64,000 nt of DNA from Streptomyces yatensis (GTDB lineage: Bacteria; Actinomycetota; Actinomycetes; Streptomycetales; Streptomycetaceae), in assembly GCF_018069625.1 (NCBI RefSeq), contig NZ_CP072941.1, forward strand, positions 8,494,001 to 8,558,000, in the 5' to 3' direction. Shown piece after piece: positions 32,030-40,680 of the stretch. The notes under the pieces are model-generated. The model did no database searches, was not told where the DNA came from, and saw only the letters and a program-made list of their open reading frames with translations. Each line of letters starts with the position of its first letter. The first letter of the stretch is position 1. The translations under genes and the position numbers were made by a program.

Positions 32030-33907
32030 TCACTCGGGGCGCAGCACCGGCCGCAGCGCGTCCAGCACCGACGGGTCCTCGATCGTCGACGGCACCGGCT
32101 CGTCGCGCCCGTCGGCGATTCCGCGCATCGTCTTGCGCAGGATCTTCCCCGACCGGGTCTTGGGCAGCGCCTCCACGACCGAGACGGCCCGGAACGCGGC
32201 CACCGGGCCGATCTCCCGGCGGACCGCCGCGACCAGCTCCTCGCGCAGGTCTTCGTCCCGGATGTCGGCGCCCGCCTTGAGCACCACGAAGCCCCGCGGC
32301 AGTTGGCCCTTCAGCTCGTCGTGCACCCCGATCACCGCACACTCCGCGACGGCCGGGTGCGCCGCGAGCACCGCTTCCATCGCACCGGTGGACAAGCGGT
32401 GCCCCGCGACGTTGATCACGTCGTCGGTGCGGCCCATGACGAACAGATAGCCGTCCGCGTCGCGGTACCCCGAGTCACCGGTCAGGTAGTAGCCCTCGTA
32501 CCGGGACAGATACGCCTCGATGAACCGCTGGTCGTCACCCCACAGCGTGGGAAGCGCACCGGGAGGCAGCGGAAGCCGGATCGCGATCACGCCCTCCTGG
32601 CCCGCGGGCAGCTCGGCACCGCCCTGGTCCAGGACGCGCACATCCCAGCCGGGAACCGGCACCGTGGCCGACCCGGGCTTGACCGGCATCGGCTCCAGCC
32701 CGTGGAGGTTCGCGGCGATCGGCCAGCCGGTCTCGGTCTGCCACCAATGGTCGATGACCGGTGTGCCGAGGTGCTGGTGCGCCCAGTGGTAGGTCTCGGG
32801 GTCGAGCCGCTCCCCGGCCAGGAAGAGGGTGCGGAACGAGGACAGATCGTACTTCTTCGGCTCGAAGGCCTCCGAGTCCAGCCTCTTGATCGCCCGCAGC
32901 GCCGTGGGCGCGGTGAACAGCGCCTTCACCCCGTGGTCGCTGATCACCCGCCAGAACGCCCCGGCATCCGGGGTGCCCACCGGCTTGCCCTCGTACAGCA
33001 CGGTGGTCGCACCGATCAGCAGCGGCGCGTAGACGATGTAGGAGTGCCCGACCACCCAGCCGACGTCGGACGCGGTCCACCACACGTCGCCCGGCCCGAT
33101 GTCGTAGATCGCGGCCATTGACCACGCCAGCGCGACCGCGTGGCCGCCGTTGTCGCGGACGACGCCCTTCGGCCTGCCGGTGGTCCCGGAGGTGTACAGC
33201 ACATACAGCGGGTCGGTCGCCGCCACCGGGACCGGGCCGACCGGCTCGGCGCGGGCGACGAGCTCCGCCCAGTCCACGTACACCCCGCCGAGCTCCGCGC
33301 GCGCCCGGTCGCGCTGCAGGATGACGACCTTGTCCGGCTGATGGGTGGTCAGGCCGAGCGCCGCCTCCACGATGGGCTGGTACTCCACGACCCGCGTCGG
33401 CTCGATCCCGCAGGACGCCGCGACGATCACGGCCGGTTCGGCGTCCTCGATACGGGCGGCCAGCTCCTTGGGCGCGAAGCCGCCGAAGACCACCGAGTGC
33501 ACCGCGCCGATCCTGGCGCAGGCCAGCATGGCGATGACCGCCTCGGGCACCATCGGCATATAGACGATGACCCGGTCGCCCTTGCCCACACCCAGCGAGC
33601 GCAGCGCCCCGGCGAAGAGCGCGACCTCATCACGCAGCTCGGCGTAGCTGAAGCGCCGGACCGCACCGGTCACCGGGGAGTCGTAGATCAGTGCGGTCCG
33701 GTCGCCGTGGCCGTTCTCGACATGCCGGTCCAACGCGTTGTACGAGGTGTTGAGTTCACCGTCGGGGAACCACCGCAGCAGCGGCGCACGGGAGTCGTCC
33801 AGGGCCTGGGTCGGTGGCCGGGTCCAGTCGATCGCCGCCGCCGCGTCCAGCCAGAACCCTTCGACATCCTCGAGGCTGCGGTGGTAAGTCTCGTCGTACG
33901 CGCCCAT
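32030..33907 (-). CDS. prpE: Propionyl-CoA synthetase-type acyl-CoA ligase
   Basis: The 625-residue protein belongs to the ANL superfamily. The ACAS N-terminal helix (YDETYHRSLEDVEGFW) is followed by the AMP-binding P-loop YTSGTTGRPKG, the WWQTETGW motif (A5), the YLTGDSGYRD hinge region (A7/A8) and the acetylatable lysine motif PKTRSGKILRK near the C-terminus. The VHSVVFGGFAP segment and the overall length match PrpE/propionate-CoA ligase better than acetyl-CoA synthetase. It activates propionate or another short acid to the CoA ester with ATP. The lysine in RSGKILRK is a known target of acetylation control in this family. It is followed on the same strand by no partner; the GH88 gene lies upstream. 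Confidence 0.88.
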   Translation of the reverse strand: MGAYDETYHRSLEDVEGFWLDAAAAIDWTRPPTQALDDSRAPLLRWFPDGELNTSYNALDRHVENGHGDRTALIYDSPVTGAVRRFSYAELRDEVALFAGALRSLGVGKGDRVIVYMPMVPEAVIAMLACARIGAVHSVVFGGFAPKELAARIEDAEPAVIVAASCGIEPTRVVEYQPIVEAALGLTTHQPDKVVILQRDRARAELGGVYVDWAELVARAEPVGPVPVAATDPLYVLYTSGTTGRPKGVVRDNGGHAVALAWSMAAIYDIGPGDVWWTASDVGWVVGHSYIVYAPLLIGATTVLYEGKPVGTPDAGAFWRVISDHGVKALFTAPTALRAIKRLDSEAFEPKKYDLSSFRTLFLAGERLDPETYHWAHQHLGTPVIDHWWQTETGWPIAANLHGLEPMPVKPGSATVPVPGWDVRVLDQGGAELPAGQEGVIAIRLPLPPGALPTLWGDDQRFIEAYLSRYEGYYLTGDSGYRDADGYLFVMGRTDDVINVAGHRLSTGAMEAVLAAHPAVAECAVIGVHDELKGQLPRGFVVLKAGADIRDEDLREELVAAVRREIGPVAAFRAVSVVEALPKTRSGKILRKTMRGIADGRDEPVPSTIEDPSVLDALRPVLRPE

Positions 33908-33988
33908 CAGCGCCCCTTGCGTCGCTCGGCCTTGGAACTGTGAGCAGTGTGGCCCATCGACCGGGCGGCGGCCAGCCCCGTCGGTGTG

Positions 33989-35212
33989 TCAGACCGTGGA
34001 CAGGTCGATGGCCCGGTCGATGTCATCGGGCCGCAGCACCCGCAGGATGCCTTCGAGCAGGTAGTAGTCGGCGTACGGGAGCGAGATCTCGACGCCGTCC
34101 TCGCTCGGCCGATTGCGGGTGCAGCGCGCCACGACCGCGTCGGCGCGGGTCGACTTCCTGGTCAGACAGGTCTCCGACAGCGCGGTGAGCAGCTTCAGCG
34201 CCTCCTCGCGGTAGCGCGGTTCGCCGGTCGCCCGCGACAGGTCGAGCAGACCACAGGCCATCACCGCCCCCGCGGACGCGTCCTTGATGTCGTGCGGCGC
34301 CTGCGGCGCGAGATAGTCCCACACCGGCACATGGTCCGGGCTCAGCGCGCCCAGGGCGAAGTCGGCGAGCTTCCGCGCGGTGGTGAGGAATTCCCGCCGG
34401 CCGGTCCGGCGGTAGATCGTGGTGAATCCGTAGATCCCCCATGCCTGCCCGCGCGACCAGCAGGAGGCCGGGCTGTAGCCCTGTACGGTGCCCGGGCCCA
34501 GGGGCGCGCCGGAGGCCGGGTCGAAGTCGTAGACATGCGGGGTCGAGCCGTCCGGGCGGGGGAAGTTCCGCTGGGTGGTTCTCGCGTGTTCCACGGCGAT
34601 GTCGAGGTACGTGCGGTCTCCGGTCTGGCTGCTCGCGAATGCCAGTAGATCGAGGTTCATCATCGTGTCCATGATGACCCGGCCCGCGTTCGACGGATCG
34701 TTCAGCGCTCCCCAGGCCCGGATGAAACGGCCCTTCGGGTTGTACCGCCGGATCAGCGAGGAGGCGGCCCGGATCGCGCCCGTCCGCCACTTGTCGTCGC
34801 CGGTGAGCCGCCACGCGGTGACCCACGAGGGGTAGAAGAGGAATCCGAGGTCGTGGGTGCCGGTGTCATCCTGGCGCGGGGCGAGCTTCTCCGCGGAGGC
34901 GAGCGCCAGGGTGCGGAACCGCTCCTCGCCGCTGTGGAGCCAGGCCATCCACAGGGTGCCGGGCCAGAACCCGCCGACCCAGTCGCCGTTTTGGGAGTAC
35001 GTCCACTTCTCGAACTTCGTACCGACCGGAAAGCCACTCACCCCCGGTGCCACCGCGCGCAGCTTGGCCACCGCGTAGTCCGCCGTCGCGTCGAGCGTGG
35101 CGGCGGCATGGCCGGGAACCTTCTGCGCGGCCTGCGCCGGGGGAGCGATCGAGGTGGCCGCCACCGCCGTACCGGCCGCGGTGGTCAGCAGGGCTCGCCG
35201 GGAAACGCTCAT
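33989..35212 (-). CDS. Secreted GH88 unsaturated glucuronyl hydrolase
   Basis: The 407-residue protein has a twin-arginine-type signal (VSRRALLTTAAGTAVAATS, cleavage after PAQA about residue 28) and an alpha6/alpha6-barrel GH88 domain. Family features include the NGDWVGGFWPGTLWMAW block near residue 75, HDLGFLFYPSW, the VIMDTMMNLDLLAFAS segment with the catalytic Asp candidate, and SWSRGQAWGIYGF. GH88 enzymes hydrate the unsaturated uronic residue left by polysaccharide lyases and release a ketoacid. A Tat signal suggests folding before export. It lies downstream of the GH55-like gene, but a strong hairpin between them points to separate transcription. No lyase gene is seen nearby. Confidence 0.88.
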   Translation of the reverse strand: MSVSRRALLTTAAGTAVAATSIAPPAQAAQKVPGHAAATLDATADYAVAKLRAVAPGVSGFPVGTKFEKWTYSQNGDWVGGFWPGTLWMAWLHSGEERFRTLALASAEKLAPRQDDTGTHDLGFLFYPSWVTAWRLTGDDKWRTGAIRAASSLIRRYNPKGRFIRAWGALNDPSNAGRVIMDTMMNLDLLAFASSQTGDRTYLDIAVEHARTTQRNFPRPDGSTPHVYDFDPASGAPLGPGTVQGYSPASCWSRGQAWGIYGFTTIYRRTGRREFLTTARKLADFALGALSPDHVPVWDYLAPQAPHDIKDASAGAVMACGLLDLSRATGEPRYREEALKLLTALSETCLTRKSTRADAVVARCTRNRPSEDGVEISLPYADYYLLEGILRVLRPDDIDRAIDLSTV

Positions 35213-35275
35213 CAGTGCCCGTCCTTCACGAAGGGGAATCCGACAACGAGTTGCGGTCCGTACGTGTGCTCAGCC

Positions 35276-35314
35276 GCCTGTGGGGCGCGGGCGTGGTACC
35301 CGCGCCCCACAGGC
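35276..35314 (-). terminator. Hairpin after the GH55-like gene
   Basis: Perfect 16-base arms (GCCTGTGGGGCGCGGG and complement) enclose a 7-base loop, about 70 bases beyond the stop of the leftward GH55-like gene and upstream of the GH88 start. A short CTGGTGGAG tandem repeat (about 35325-35360) lies between the stop and the hairpin. Confidence 0.85.
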
Positions 35315-35383
35315 GAACCGGTGGAACTGGTCAAACTGGTGGAGCTGGTGGAGCTGGTGGAGTGCGTCGGGGAAGCCGGGGGA

Positions 35384-37150
35384 TCAGGGGTAGTCGACCA
35401 CGTTCGCGACGTTGCTGCCCCCGTCCGACGGGCCTCCCGTGCCGTTGATGACGTGATTGATCGTGCCGGTGCCGCCGAGCGAGACGGTGACCATGTCATG
35501 GAACGTCACATCCGGGGTCTGGGGAACCTCGAAGGCGTGCTCGGCGGTGACGGACTTGTTGGTGTTGAAGAAGCAGTAGCTGCCCAGGCCCCACGCCTCA
35601 TGGCGCTTGACCGAGTCGGCCACCTTGTAGGCGGCGTATCCCTTGGTGGAGCCGTTCATCCAGGCGTCCTGGTTCGGCGGGTCGTAGGGCATCTCGTTCT
35701 GGTAGAAGTACGTGCGGCCGCCCTCGCCGTTCCAGGTGGTCTGGTGCTTCTGGTAGTGCTCCACGAACAGGCCGTACATGGTCACGTCGTCGCCGTTGAC
35801 GACGAGCCCCTGGTCGGCCGTGTTGGAGTCCCAGCCAACGCCGTCACCGTGGTCGGCGCGCCAGATCCAGGTGTGGTCGCCGATCACGTTCGAGCTGTTG
35901 ACCACCAGGCTGGTGGACGCCTTGCCCACGCCCGCGCCGCCGACCCGGAAGAACACATCGTGCAGCGACGTGGGGTTGTCGGCGTGGCTCGCGGAGGAGT
36001 CCTTGGGGCCGACCTCCATCAGCGTCTCGGAGTTCTCGCTGCCCGCGTCGATGAGCAGGCCGGCGAGCTTGACGCCGTCGACATCGGCCACCGTCATCGC
36101 CGAGACCCCGTTGTCGGGGATCAGCGTGGCCAGTCCCAGGCCCAGCACGACGGTGTCGGGCCGGGTCACCTTCAGCGGCGCGTCCAGGTGGTAGACACCA
36201 GGGGTGACGAGCAGGTGCTTGCCCGCATCCAGCGCCGCGTTCATCTCCTCGGCCGTGTCACCCGGCTTGACGATGAAGAAGTCGTCCAGCGGGATCGATG
36301 TGCCCTTCGGCGCACCGGAGGACCAGGACGTGCCCGTCGAGTCCTTGCGCACGTCCGGCGCGAACACCTTGTAGGCGCCGTCGTCGTCGACGTACAGGAA
36401 GGGCTTCTCACGGGACACGGGTGTCTTGTCGACCCGGGTGTACGGCGGCTTGGGGAAGTTGCCGGCCGGGGCGTTCTGCGCGCCGACGAACACCATGTTC
36501 CAGTTGGAGCCGGTCCAGCCGCCCCATTCGGTGTTGCGGGAGAGCCACTGCTGCTGCGATCCGGACTTCACCTGCCCGTCGACCTTGGTGTCGGCCAGCA
36601 GACCGCCGCTGGACCAGCCGCCGTCGTCCAGCTGCAGATCGCCCTTCAGATGCATGCGGCGGTACGGGGCGGCCTGCGATACGGCCCAACGGTCCGCGCC
36701 ACCATCCGGGTTGACGGCCAGGTTCTCGGCGTCCCGCCAGAAGTTCTGCGTGGCGTTGCCGTCGAACCAGTCGGCCTCGGCGTGCACCTGGCCGTTGATG
36801 GTGGTGTCGTCGGGCGACAGGCCCAGGCCCGCCACCTGCGTGTAGAAGCCGACGTTGGCCTTGACGTCGTAGGAGCCGGGCTTGAACAGCAGGGCGTGCC
36901 GGGCCTGGCCGAACTGGTTCTTCTCCTGCTCGCCGAAGACCGAGTCGAGCTTGCCCTGGATGTCCTGGGCGGACATGGACGGGTCGAAGACCTGCACATT
37001 GGGACCGAAGTCCGGTTCGGCGTCCGCGCCGTGCGCCGCCGGTACGGTCAGCGCCGCCGCGGCGGCACCGGCCAGCGCGGCGAACGCGGCGGTCCAGCCG
37101 GCGATGCGGCGGCGTCCCCGACGCCCGCGCCTGGTGGTGTCGTTCGTCAT
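35384..37150 (-). CDS. Secreted GH55-like beta-1,3-glucanase (often labelled adenylyl cyclase)
   Basis: The 588-residue protein has an Arg-rich N-region, a hydrophobic core and an Ala-x-Ala cleavage region near residue 42 (Sec signal). The mature protein is a double right-handed beta-helix of the pectate-lyase fold, with paired pectate_lyase_3-like halves. Visible landmarks are the GFYTQVAGLGLSPDDTTING turn, NFWRDAENLAV, SRNTEWGGWTGSNWNMVF and, in the second half, GDHTWIWRADHGDG and GLFVEHYQKHQT, where the Glu is the likely catalytic acid by comparison with Streptomyces GH55 exo-beta-1,3-glucanases. The adenylyl cyclase label common in databases has no support here, as no nucleotide cyclase motif is present. 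It is 15 bases downstream of the GH18 gene, so the two probably form one message. Confidence 0.75.
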   Translation of the reverse strand: MTNDTTRRGRRGRRRIAGWTAAFAALAGAAAAALTVPAAHGADAEPDFGPNVQVFDPSMSAQDIQGKLDSVFGEQEKNQFGQARHALLFKPGSYDVKANVGFYTQVAGLGLSPDDTTINGQVHAEADWFDGNATQNFWRDAENLAVNPDGGADRWAVSQAAPYRRMHLKGDLQLDDGGWSSGGLLADTKVDGQVKSGSQQQWLSRNTEWGGWTGSNWNMVFVGAQNAPAGNFPKPPYTRVDKTPVSREKPFLYVDDDGAYKVFAPDVRKDSTGTSWSSGAPKGTSIPLDDFFIVKPGDTAEEMNAALDAGKHLLVTPGVYHLDAPLKVTRPDTVVLGLGLATLIPDNGVSAMTVADVDGVKLAGLLIDAGSENSETLMEVGPKDSSASHADNPTSLHDVFFRVGGAGVGKASTSLVVNSSNVIGDHTWIWRADHGDGVGWDSNTADQGLVVNGDDVTMYGLFVEHYQKHQTTWNGEGGRTYFYQNEMPYDPPNQDAWMNGSTKGYAAYKVADSVKRHEAWGLGSYCFFNTNKSVTAEHAFEVPQTPDVTFHDMVTVSLGGTGTINHVINGTGGPSDGGSNVANVVDYP

Positions 37151-37165
37151 GGTGGTGTGTCTCCC

Positions 37166-38197
37166 TCAGCCCTGGTACCGGGCGAATATTCCGGTGAACT
37201 GCCAGGGCTCCTGGGCGACCCCGGAGCAGGTGTCGTCGTTCGGGTAGGCGCCGGGGCAGGGGCGGTCCCGGTTGACGGACCAGAAGGAGAGCCGCGAGAG
37301 GTGGTGCTGGGAGGCGTAGTCCAGGATCGTCTCGAAGTCGTCGGTGGAGACGGTCTCGTTGACGTCGGTGATGCCGTTCATCGAGGACAGGCCGCTGTGC
37401 CGGTAGGCGTCGTCGTCGCTGTAGCCGTAGGCGCCCTTGACGGCGTTCTTCAGACCGTCGGTGGCCTGCTTGGTCAGCTCGCCCATGTTCTGGCCCTCGC
37501 CGCCGAAGTCGAACGGCATGATGGTCCAGCTGTCGGCCTCGAAGTCGGACTCGGCGGCCCGGCGGATCATGCTGTCGTCGGGGCCGTTCTGATCGCTGGG
37601 GAAGGTGACGTAGGTGAGCAGCCCCGGGTTGTCGGCCTTCACCTGCTTCAGGGCGTCGATGGTCTTCTGCTGGACGGCCGGGTCGTTGTAGGCATCGCCC
37701 TCGATGTCGATGTCGATGGCCTTGAGACCGTAGGCGTCGATGACCTTCTGGTAGGCCCCGGCCAGGGCCTTCGCGTCGCCGCAGGACTGCTCCAGCTTGG
37801 CGCCGCTCGCGCCGCCGAAGGACGGCACGACATCGCCGCCCTTGGCCCGTATGGCCTTCACGGTCTGCTCGTCGGCCCCGCCGGTCAGCGGGCGGCTGCC
37901 GTCCCACTGCGGGGAGCAGTTGCCCGAGTCGAGGACGAAGGCGAGGGTGAACCAGCTGACGCCGGTGGCGTCCATCACCTCACCCGGGTCCGGCGGGTTG
38001 CCCCATCCGTTGTACAGGTAGGGGGCCACGGCGGCGGGTGCGGCGGATGCCGCTGTGGGGGCCTGACCGGGGCTCGCGGCCCAGGCGGCCGCGGTCGTGC
38101 TCGCGACGGCGGCCACGGCGGCCACGGCCAGGGCGGTCCGCCGCCGGCGGCGGCGGTGTGCGCGGTCCTGGGCGGTGCATTCTTCGCGGTCGTTCAT
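37166..38197 (-). CDS. Secreted GH18 chitinase-like hydrolase (PF-ChiA-like)
   Basis: The 343-residue protein has a long basic N-region (RRRRRR) and a hydrophobic signal (TALAVAAVAAVASTTAAAWA). The GH18 domain covers the rest. The catalytic motif is KAIDIDIE, identical in type to that of the gene at 20924 and lacking the standard DG; GDVVPSFGG and FWSVNRDRPCPG are also shared. It has no lectin domain. The ATG at 38197 is favoured because the signal follows directly; upstream is CCCCCCACATG rather than a clear ribosome site. It is followed 15 bases later by the GH55-like gene, giving a chitinase plus beta-1,3-glucanase operon. Confidence 0.85.
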   Translation of the reverse strand: MNDREECTAQDRAHRRRRRRTALAVAAVAAVASTTAAAWAASPGQAPTAASAAPAAVAPYLYNGWGNPPDPGEVMDATGVSWFTLAFVLDSGNCSPQWDGSRPLTGGADEQTVKAIRAKGGDVVPSFGGASGAKLEQSCGDAKALAGAYQKVIDAYGLKAIDIDIEGDAYNDPAVQQKTIDALKQVKADNPGLLTYVTFPSDQNGPDDSMIRRAAESDFEADSWTIMPFDFGGEGQNMGELTKQATDGLKNAVKGAYGYSDDDAYRHSGLSSMNGITDVNETVSTDDFETILDYASQHHLSRLSFWSVNRDRPCPGAYPNDDTCSGVAQEPWQFTGIFARYQG

Positions 38198-38537
38198 GTG
38201 GGGGGATGCCTTCCTCAGACGCGGACGGGCCCCGGCAGTGGCATGTCCGTCGGACAGGCGCCGCCGCAGCCCGCGACATGCGGTTTTCGGCCGGAAGGTC
38301 ACGGCCGGACTCTCGGCCCATATATTTCGGGAGTTGAACGCGTCCCGTCAATAGGTCCGCACCAATGAAGTGACGTGCCTTCAAGCAGCGAACTCGCGCG
38401 ACGCGTTGCGTCGGTGAAACACCTCAGCTGTGGTGGGGACTGCCGGCCCGCACCGTCATGAGAGTGCTCGCCGTGACGGCCGGGGCGCGGCGCGGCGGGG
38501 CCGGGCGCACGTCCGCGGCGGCCGGGGAGTCGGCGTC
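38198..38537 (-). promoter_or_regulatory. GH18/GH55 operon promoter region
   Basis: This 340-base gap follows the GntR gene and precedes the leftward GH18/GH55-like operon. On the minus strand, TGGTGCGGACCT (within 38351-38366) is followed after one base by TTGACG and, 18-21 bases further, by an AATATAT stretch that could be the -10 region. The arrangement, with a TGG-N6-CC element beside the -35 box, parallels the promoters at 19465 and 55746. The rest is GC-rich and without coding signs. Confidence 0.5.
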
Positions 38538-39206
38538 TCAGATGGCCGCGCGGATGGCCCGTTCGAAGCCCTCGACATGGTTGCCGGCGAGCTGTGCCGC
38601 CTTGTCGGGGTCACCGGCGACGATCGCGTCGATCAGCGGTCCGTGCTCTCCGACGTGGCCGGCCACGTCGGACAGGCGGTCGATGAACAGGCACCAGATG
38701 CGCGTGGCCAGATTGTCGTGGCGGACGAGGGTGTCCTCCAAGTACGGGTTGTGCGTGGCGGCGTAGATGGCGCGGTGGACCTGCAGATCCAGGTGCATGA
38801 GGTCGGCGGCGGCGTGCCGGTGCGGATCCACGCTCTCCAGCTCCCGCCGTAGGGCCGTCAGCGTCGCACGGTCGGTGGCGGTGGCGCGCCGAGCGGCCCG
38901 GGCGGCGGCCAGCGGCTCCAGCTCCTGGCGCACCTCCGAGATATAGGCCAGGTCGGTGATGTTGACCTCGGTGGCGAAGGTGCCGCGCCGGGGGTAGGTG
39001 GTGATCAGGCGCTCGTACTGGAGCCGCTTGAGCGCCTCGCGCACCGGTGTCCGCCCGACGCCGAGGGACTGTGCCAGCTGGTCCTCGTTGATCGGCGCGC
39101 CCGGGCGGATCTCGAGCATGACCAGACGGTCCCGGACGGCGCGGTAGGCGCGCTCGGCGAGGGACAGCTCCTCGCCGTCCCCGGGCTCGGTCGCCACGTT
39201 CCGCAT
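38538..39206 (-). CDS. GntR-family (FCD subgroup) regulator, probably of the glyA-sox operon
   Basis: The 222-residue protein has a winged helix (residues 15-75: SLAERAYRAVRDRLVMLEIRPG, recognition segment GRTPVREALKRLQYERLI) and an FCD domain with metal-site candidates in DLQVHRAIYAATHN and NHVEGFERAI. I choose the ATG at 39206, which has AAGGGGGT upstream, over a longer reading. It is divergent from the glyA-soxBDAG operon, and the 106-base gap contains the palindrome CTGATATATCAG, a plausible operator for both directions. The effector could be sarcosine, glycine or a related C1 compound; this is inferred from context only. Confidence 0.88.
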   Translation of the reverse strand: MRNVATEPGDGEELSLAERAYRAVRDRLVMLEIRPGAPINEDQLAQSLGVGRTPVREALKRLQYERLITTYPRRGTFATEVNITDLAYISEVRQELEPLAAARAARRATATDRATLTALRRELESVDPHRHAAADLMHLDLQVHRAIYAATHNPYLEDTLVRHDNLATRIWCLFIDRLSDVAGHVGEHGPLIDAIVAGDPDKAAQLAGNHVEGFERAIRAAI

Positions 39207-39254
39207 GAGACCCCCTTGACCTGTCCGGCGAGCTCCCATACCTTACCGCAGAGG

Positions 39255-39266
39255 CTGATATATCAG
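39255..39266. promoter_or_regulatory. Operator candidate CTGATATATCAG
   Basis: A perfect 12-base palindrome with an AT-rich centre lies 49 bases before the GntR start and 46 bases before glyA. Such TGATATATCA cores are typical of FCD-type GntR binding sites, and a dimer here could shut off both divergent genes. Confidence 0.6.
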
Positions 39267-39312
39267 TTGCCGATCAGTGGTCCAGTAGTTCGCCTCCCAG
39301 GATGGTGCGCAC

Positions 39313-40680
39313 ATGGCAGCGAACCCGCCCACCCAGGTCACCACCCCTCACTCCGTCCCGCTCAGCGAGCTCGATCCGGAGGTCGCCGCCGCGGTCGACG
39401 CCGAGCTGCACCGGCAGCGGTCGACCCTCGAGATGATCGCCTCGGAGAACTTCGCCCCGGCCGCCGTCATGGAGGCCCAGGGCTCGGTCCTGACCAACAA
39501 GTACGCCGAGGGCTACCCGGGCCGTCGCTACTACGGCGGCTGTGAACACGTCGACGTCATCGAGCGGTTGGCCATCGCCCGAGTGAAGGAGCTGTTCGGC
39601 GCCGAGGCGGCGAACGTCCAGCCGCATTCGGGCGCGCAGGCCAACGCGGCCGCGATGTTCGCGCTGCTGCGGCCCGGCGACACGATCCTCGGCCTCGACC
39701 TCGCGCACGGCGGGCATCTGACCCACGGCATGCGCATCAACTTCTCCGGCAAGCTGTACAACGTCGTGCCGTACCACGTGCGCGAGTCCGATCTGCGCAT
39801 CGACATGGACGAGGTCGAGCGGCTGGCGCTCGCCCACCGGCCCAAGATGATCGTCGCCGGCTGGTCGGCCTACCCCCGCCGGCTGGACTTCGCCGCGTTC
39901 CGGCGGATCGCCGATGCGGTGGGCGCGTATCTGATGGTGGACATGGCGCACTTCGCCGGGCTGGTGGCCGCGGGCCTCCACCCGAGCCCGGTGCCGTACG
40001 CCGATGTCGTGACGACCACCACGCACAAGACCCTCGGCGGCCCGCGCGGCGGGGTGATCCTCAGCCGGGCCGACCTGGCCAAGAAGATCAACTCGGCGGT
40101 CTTCCCGGGACAGCAGGGCGGCCCGCTGGAGCATGTCATCGCGGCCAAGGCGGTGGCCTTCAAGGTGGCGGCGGGCGAGGACTTCGCGGAGCGCCAGCGG
40201 CGCACCCTGGACGGCGCCCGCATCCTCGCCGGACGGCTGCTCGCGGACGATGTGGCCGAGGCCGGGATCACGGTGCTGACCGGCGGCACCGAGGTGCATC
40301 TGGTCCTGGTCGATCTGCGCGCCTCCGCGCTCGACGGACAGCAGGCCGAGGACCGGCTGCACCGCGTCGGCATCACCGTCAACCGCAACGCGGTGCCGTT
40401 CGACCCCCGTCCGCCGATGGTCTCCTCCGGGCTGCGGATCGGCACCCCGGCCCTGGCCACCCGGGGCTTCGGCACGGCGGAGTTCCGGGAGGTCGCCGAC
40501 ATCGTCGCGCAGGCCCTGATGGCCGAGCGGCTCGGCGACGAGCACACCGGCCTGCTGCGTGACCGGGTGGAAAAGCTCGCCACCGCGTTCCCCCTCTATC
40601 CCCGGCTGAACCACTCGACTCACCCGGCTCACCCGGCCCACCCGACGCACCCGCCCCGCCCGAACGGAGACGCGGCATGA
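39313..40680 (+). CDS. glyA: Serine hydroxymethyltransferase
   Basis: The 455-residue PLP enzyme carries the SHMT signatures: [13 protein letters not shown], the [11 protein letters not shown] cofactor region, [14 protein letters not shown], and the Schiff-base Lys239 in [14 protein letters not shown]. It converts serine and tetrahydrofolate to glycine and methylene-THF, or the reverse. At the head of a sarcosine oxidase operon it would use the glycine and methylene-THF made from sarcosine. It is a second, catabolic copy by context. The extreme C-terminus (about residues 435-450) is an odd His-Pro-rich tail encoded by 9-base CACCCGGCT-type repeats. Its stop overlaps the soxB start by ATGA. 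Divergent GntR control is likely. Confidence 0.95.
   Translation: MAANPPTQVTTPHSVPLSELDPEVAAAVDAELHRQRSTLEMIASENFAPAAVMEAQGSVLTNKYAEGYPGRRYYGGCEHVDVIERLAIARVKELFGAEAANVQPHSGAQANAAAMFALLRPGDTILGLDLAHGGHLTHGMRINFSGKLYNVVPYHVRESDLRIDMDEVERLALAHRPKMIVAGWSAYPRRLDFAAFRRIADAVGAYLMVDMAHFAGLVAAGLHPSPVPYADVVTTTTHKTLGGPRGGVILSRADLAKKINSAVFPGQQGGPLEHVIAAKAVAFKVAAGEDFAERQRRTLDGARILAGRLLADDVAEAGITVLTGGTEVHLVLVDLRASALDGQQAEDRLHRVGITVNRNAVPFDPRPPMVSSGLRIGTPALATRGFGTAEFREVADIVAQALMAERLGDEHTGLLRDRVEKLATAFPLYPRLNHSTHPAHPAHPTHPPRPNGDAA

Noticed and set aside
35384..37150. Database-style label adenylyl cyclase for this gene
   Set aside because: No nucleotide cyclase motifs are visible; the signal peptide and double beta-helix features favour a GH55-like hydrolase.
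34853..38368. Very long plus-strand frame opposite GH88, GH55-like and GH18 genes
   Set aside because: It spans three genes with signal peptides on the other strand, including the hairpin at 35276, and has no recognisable domain.
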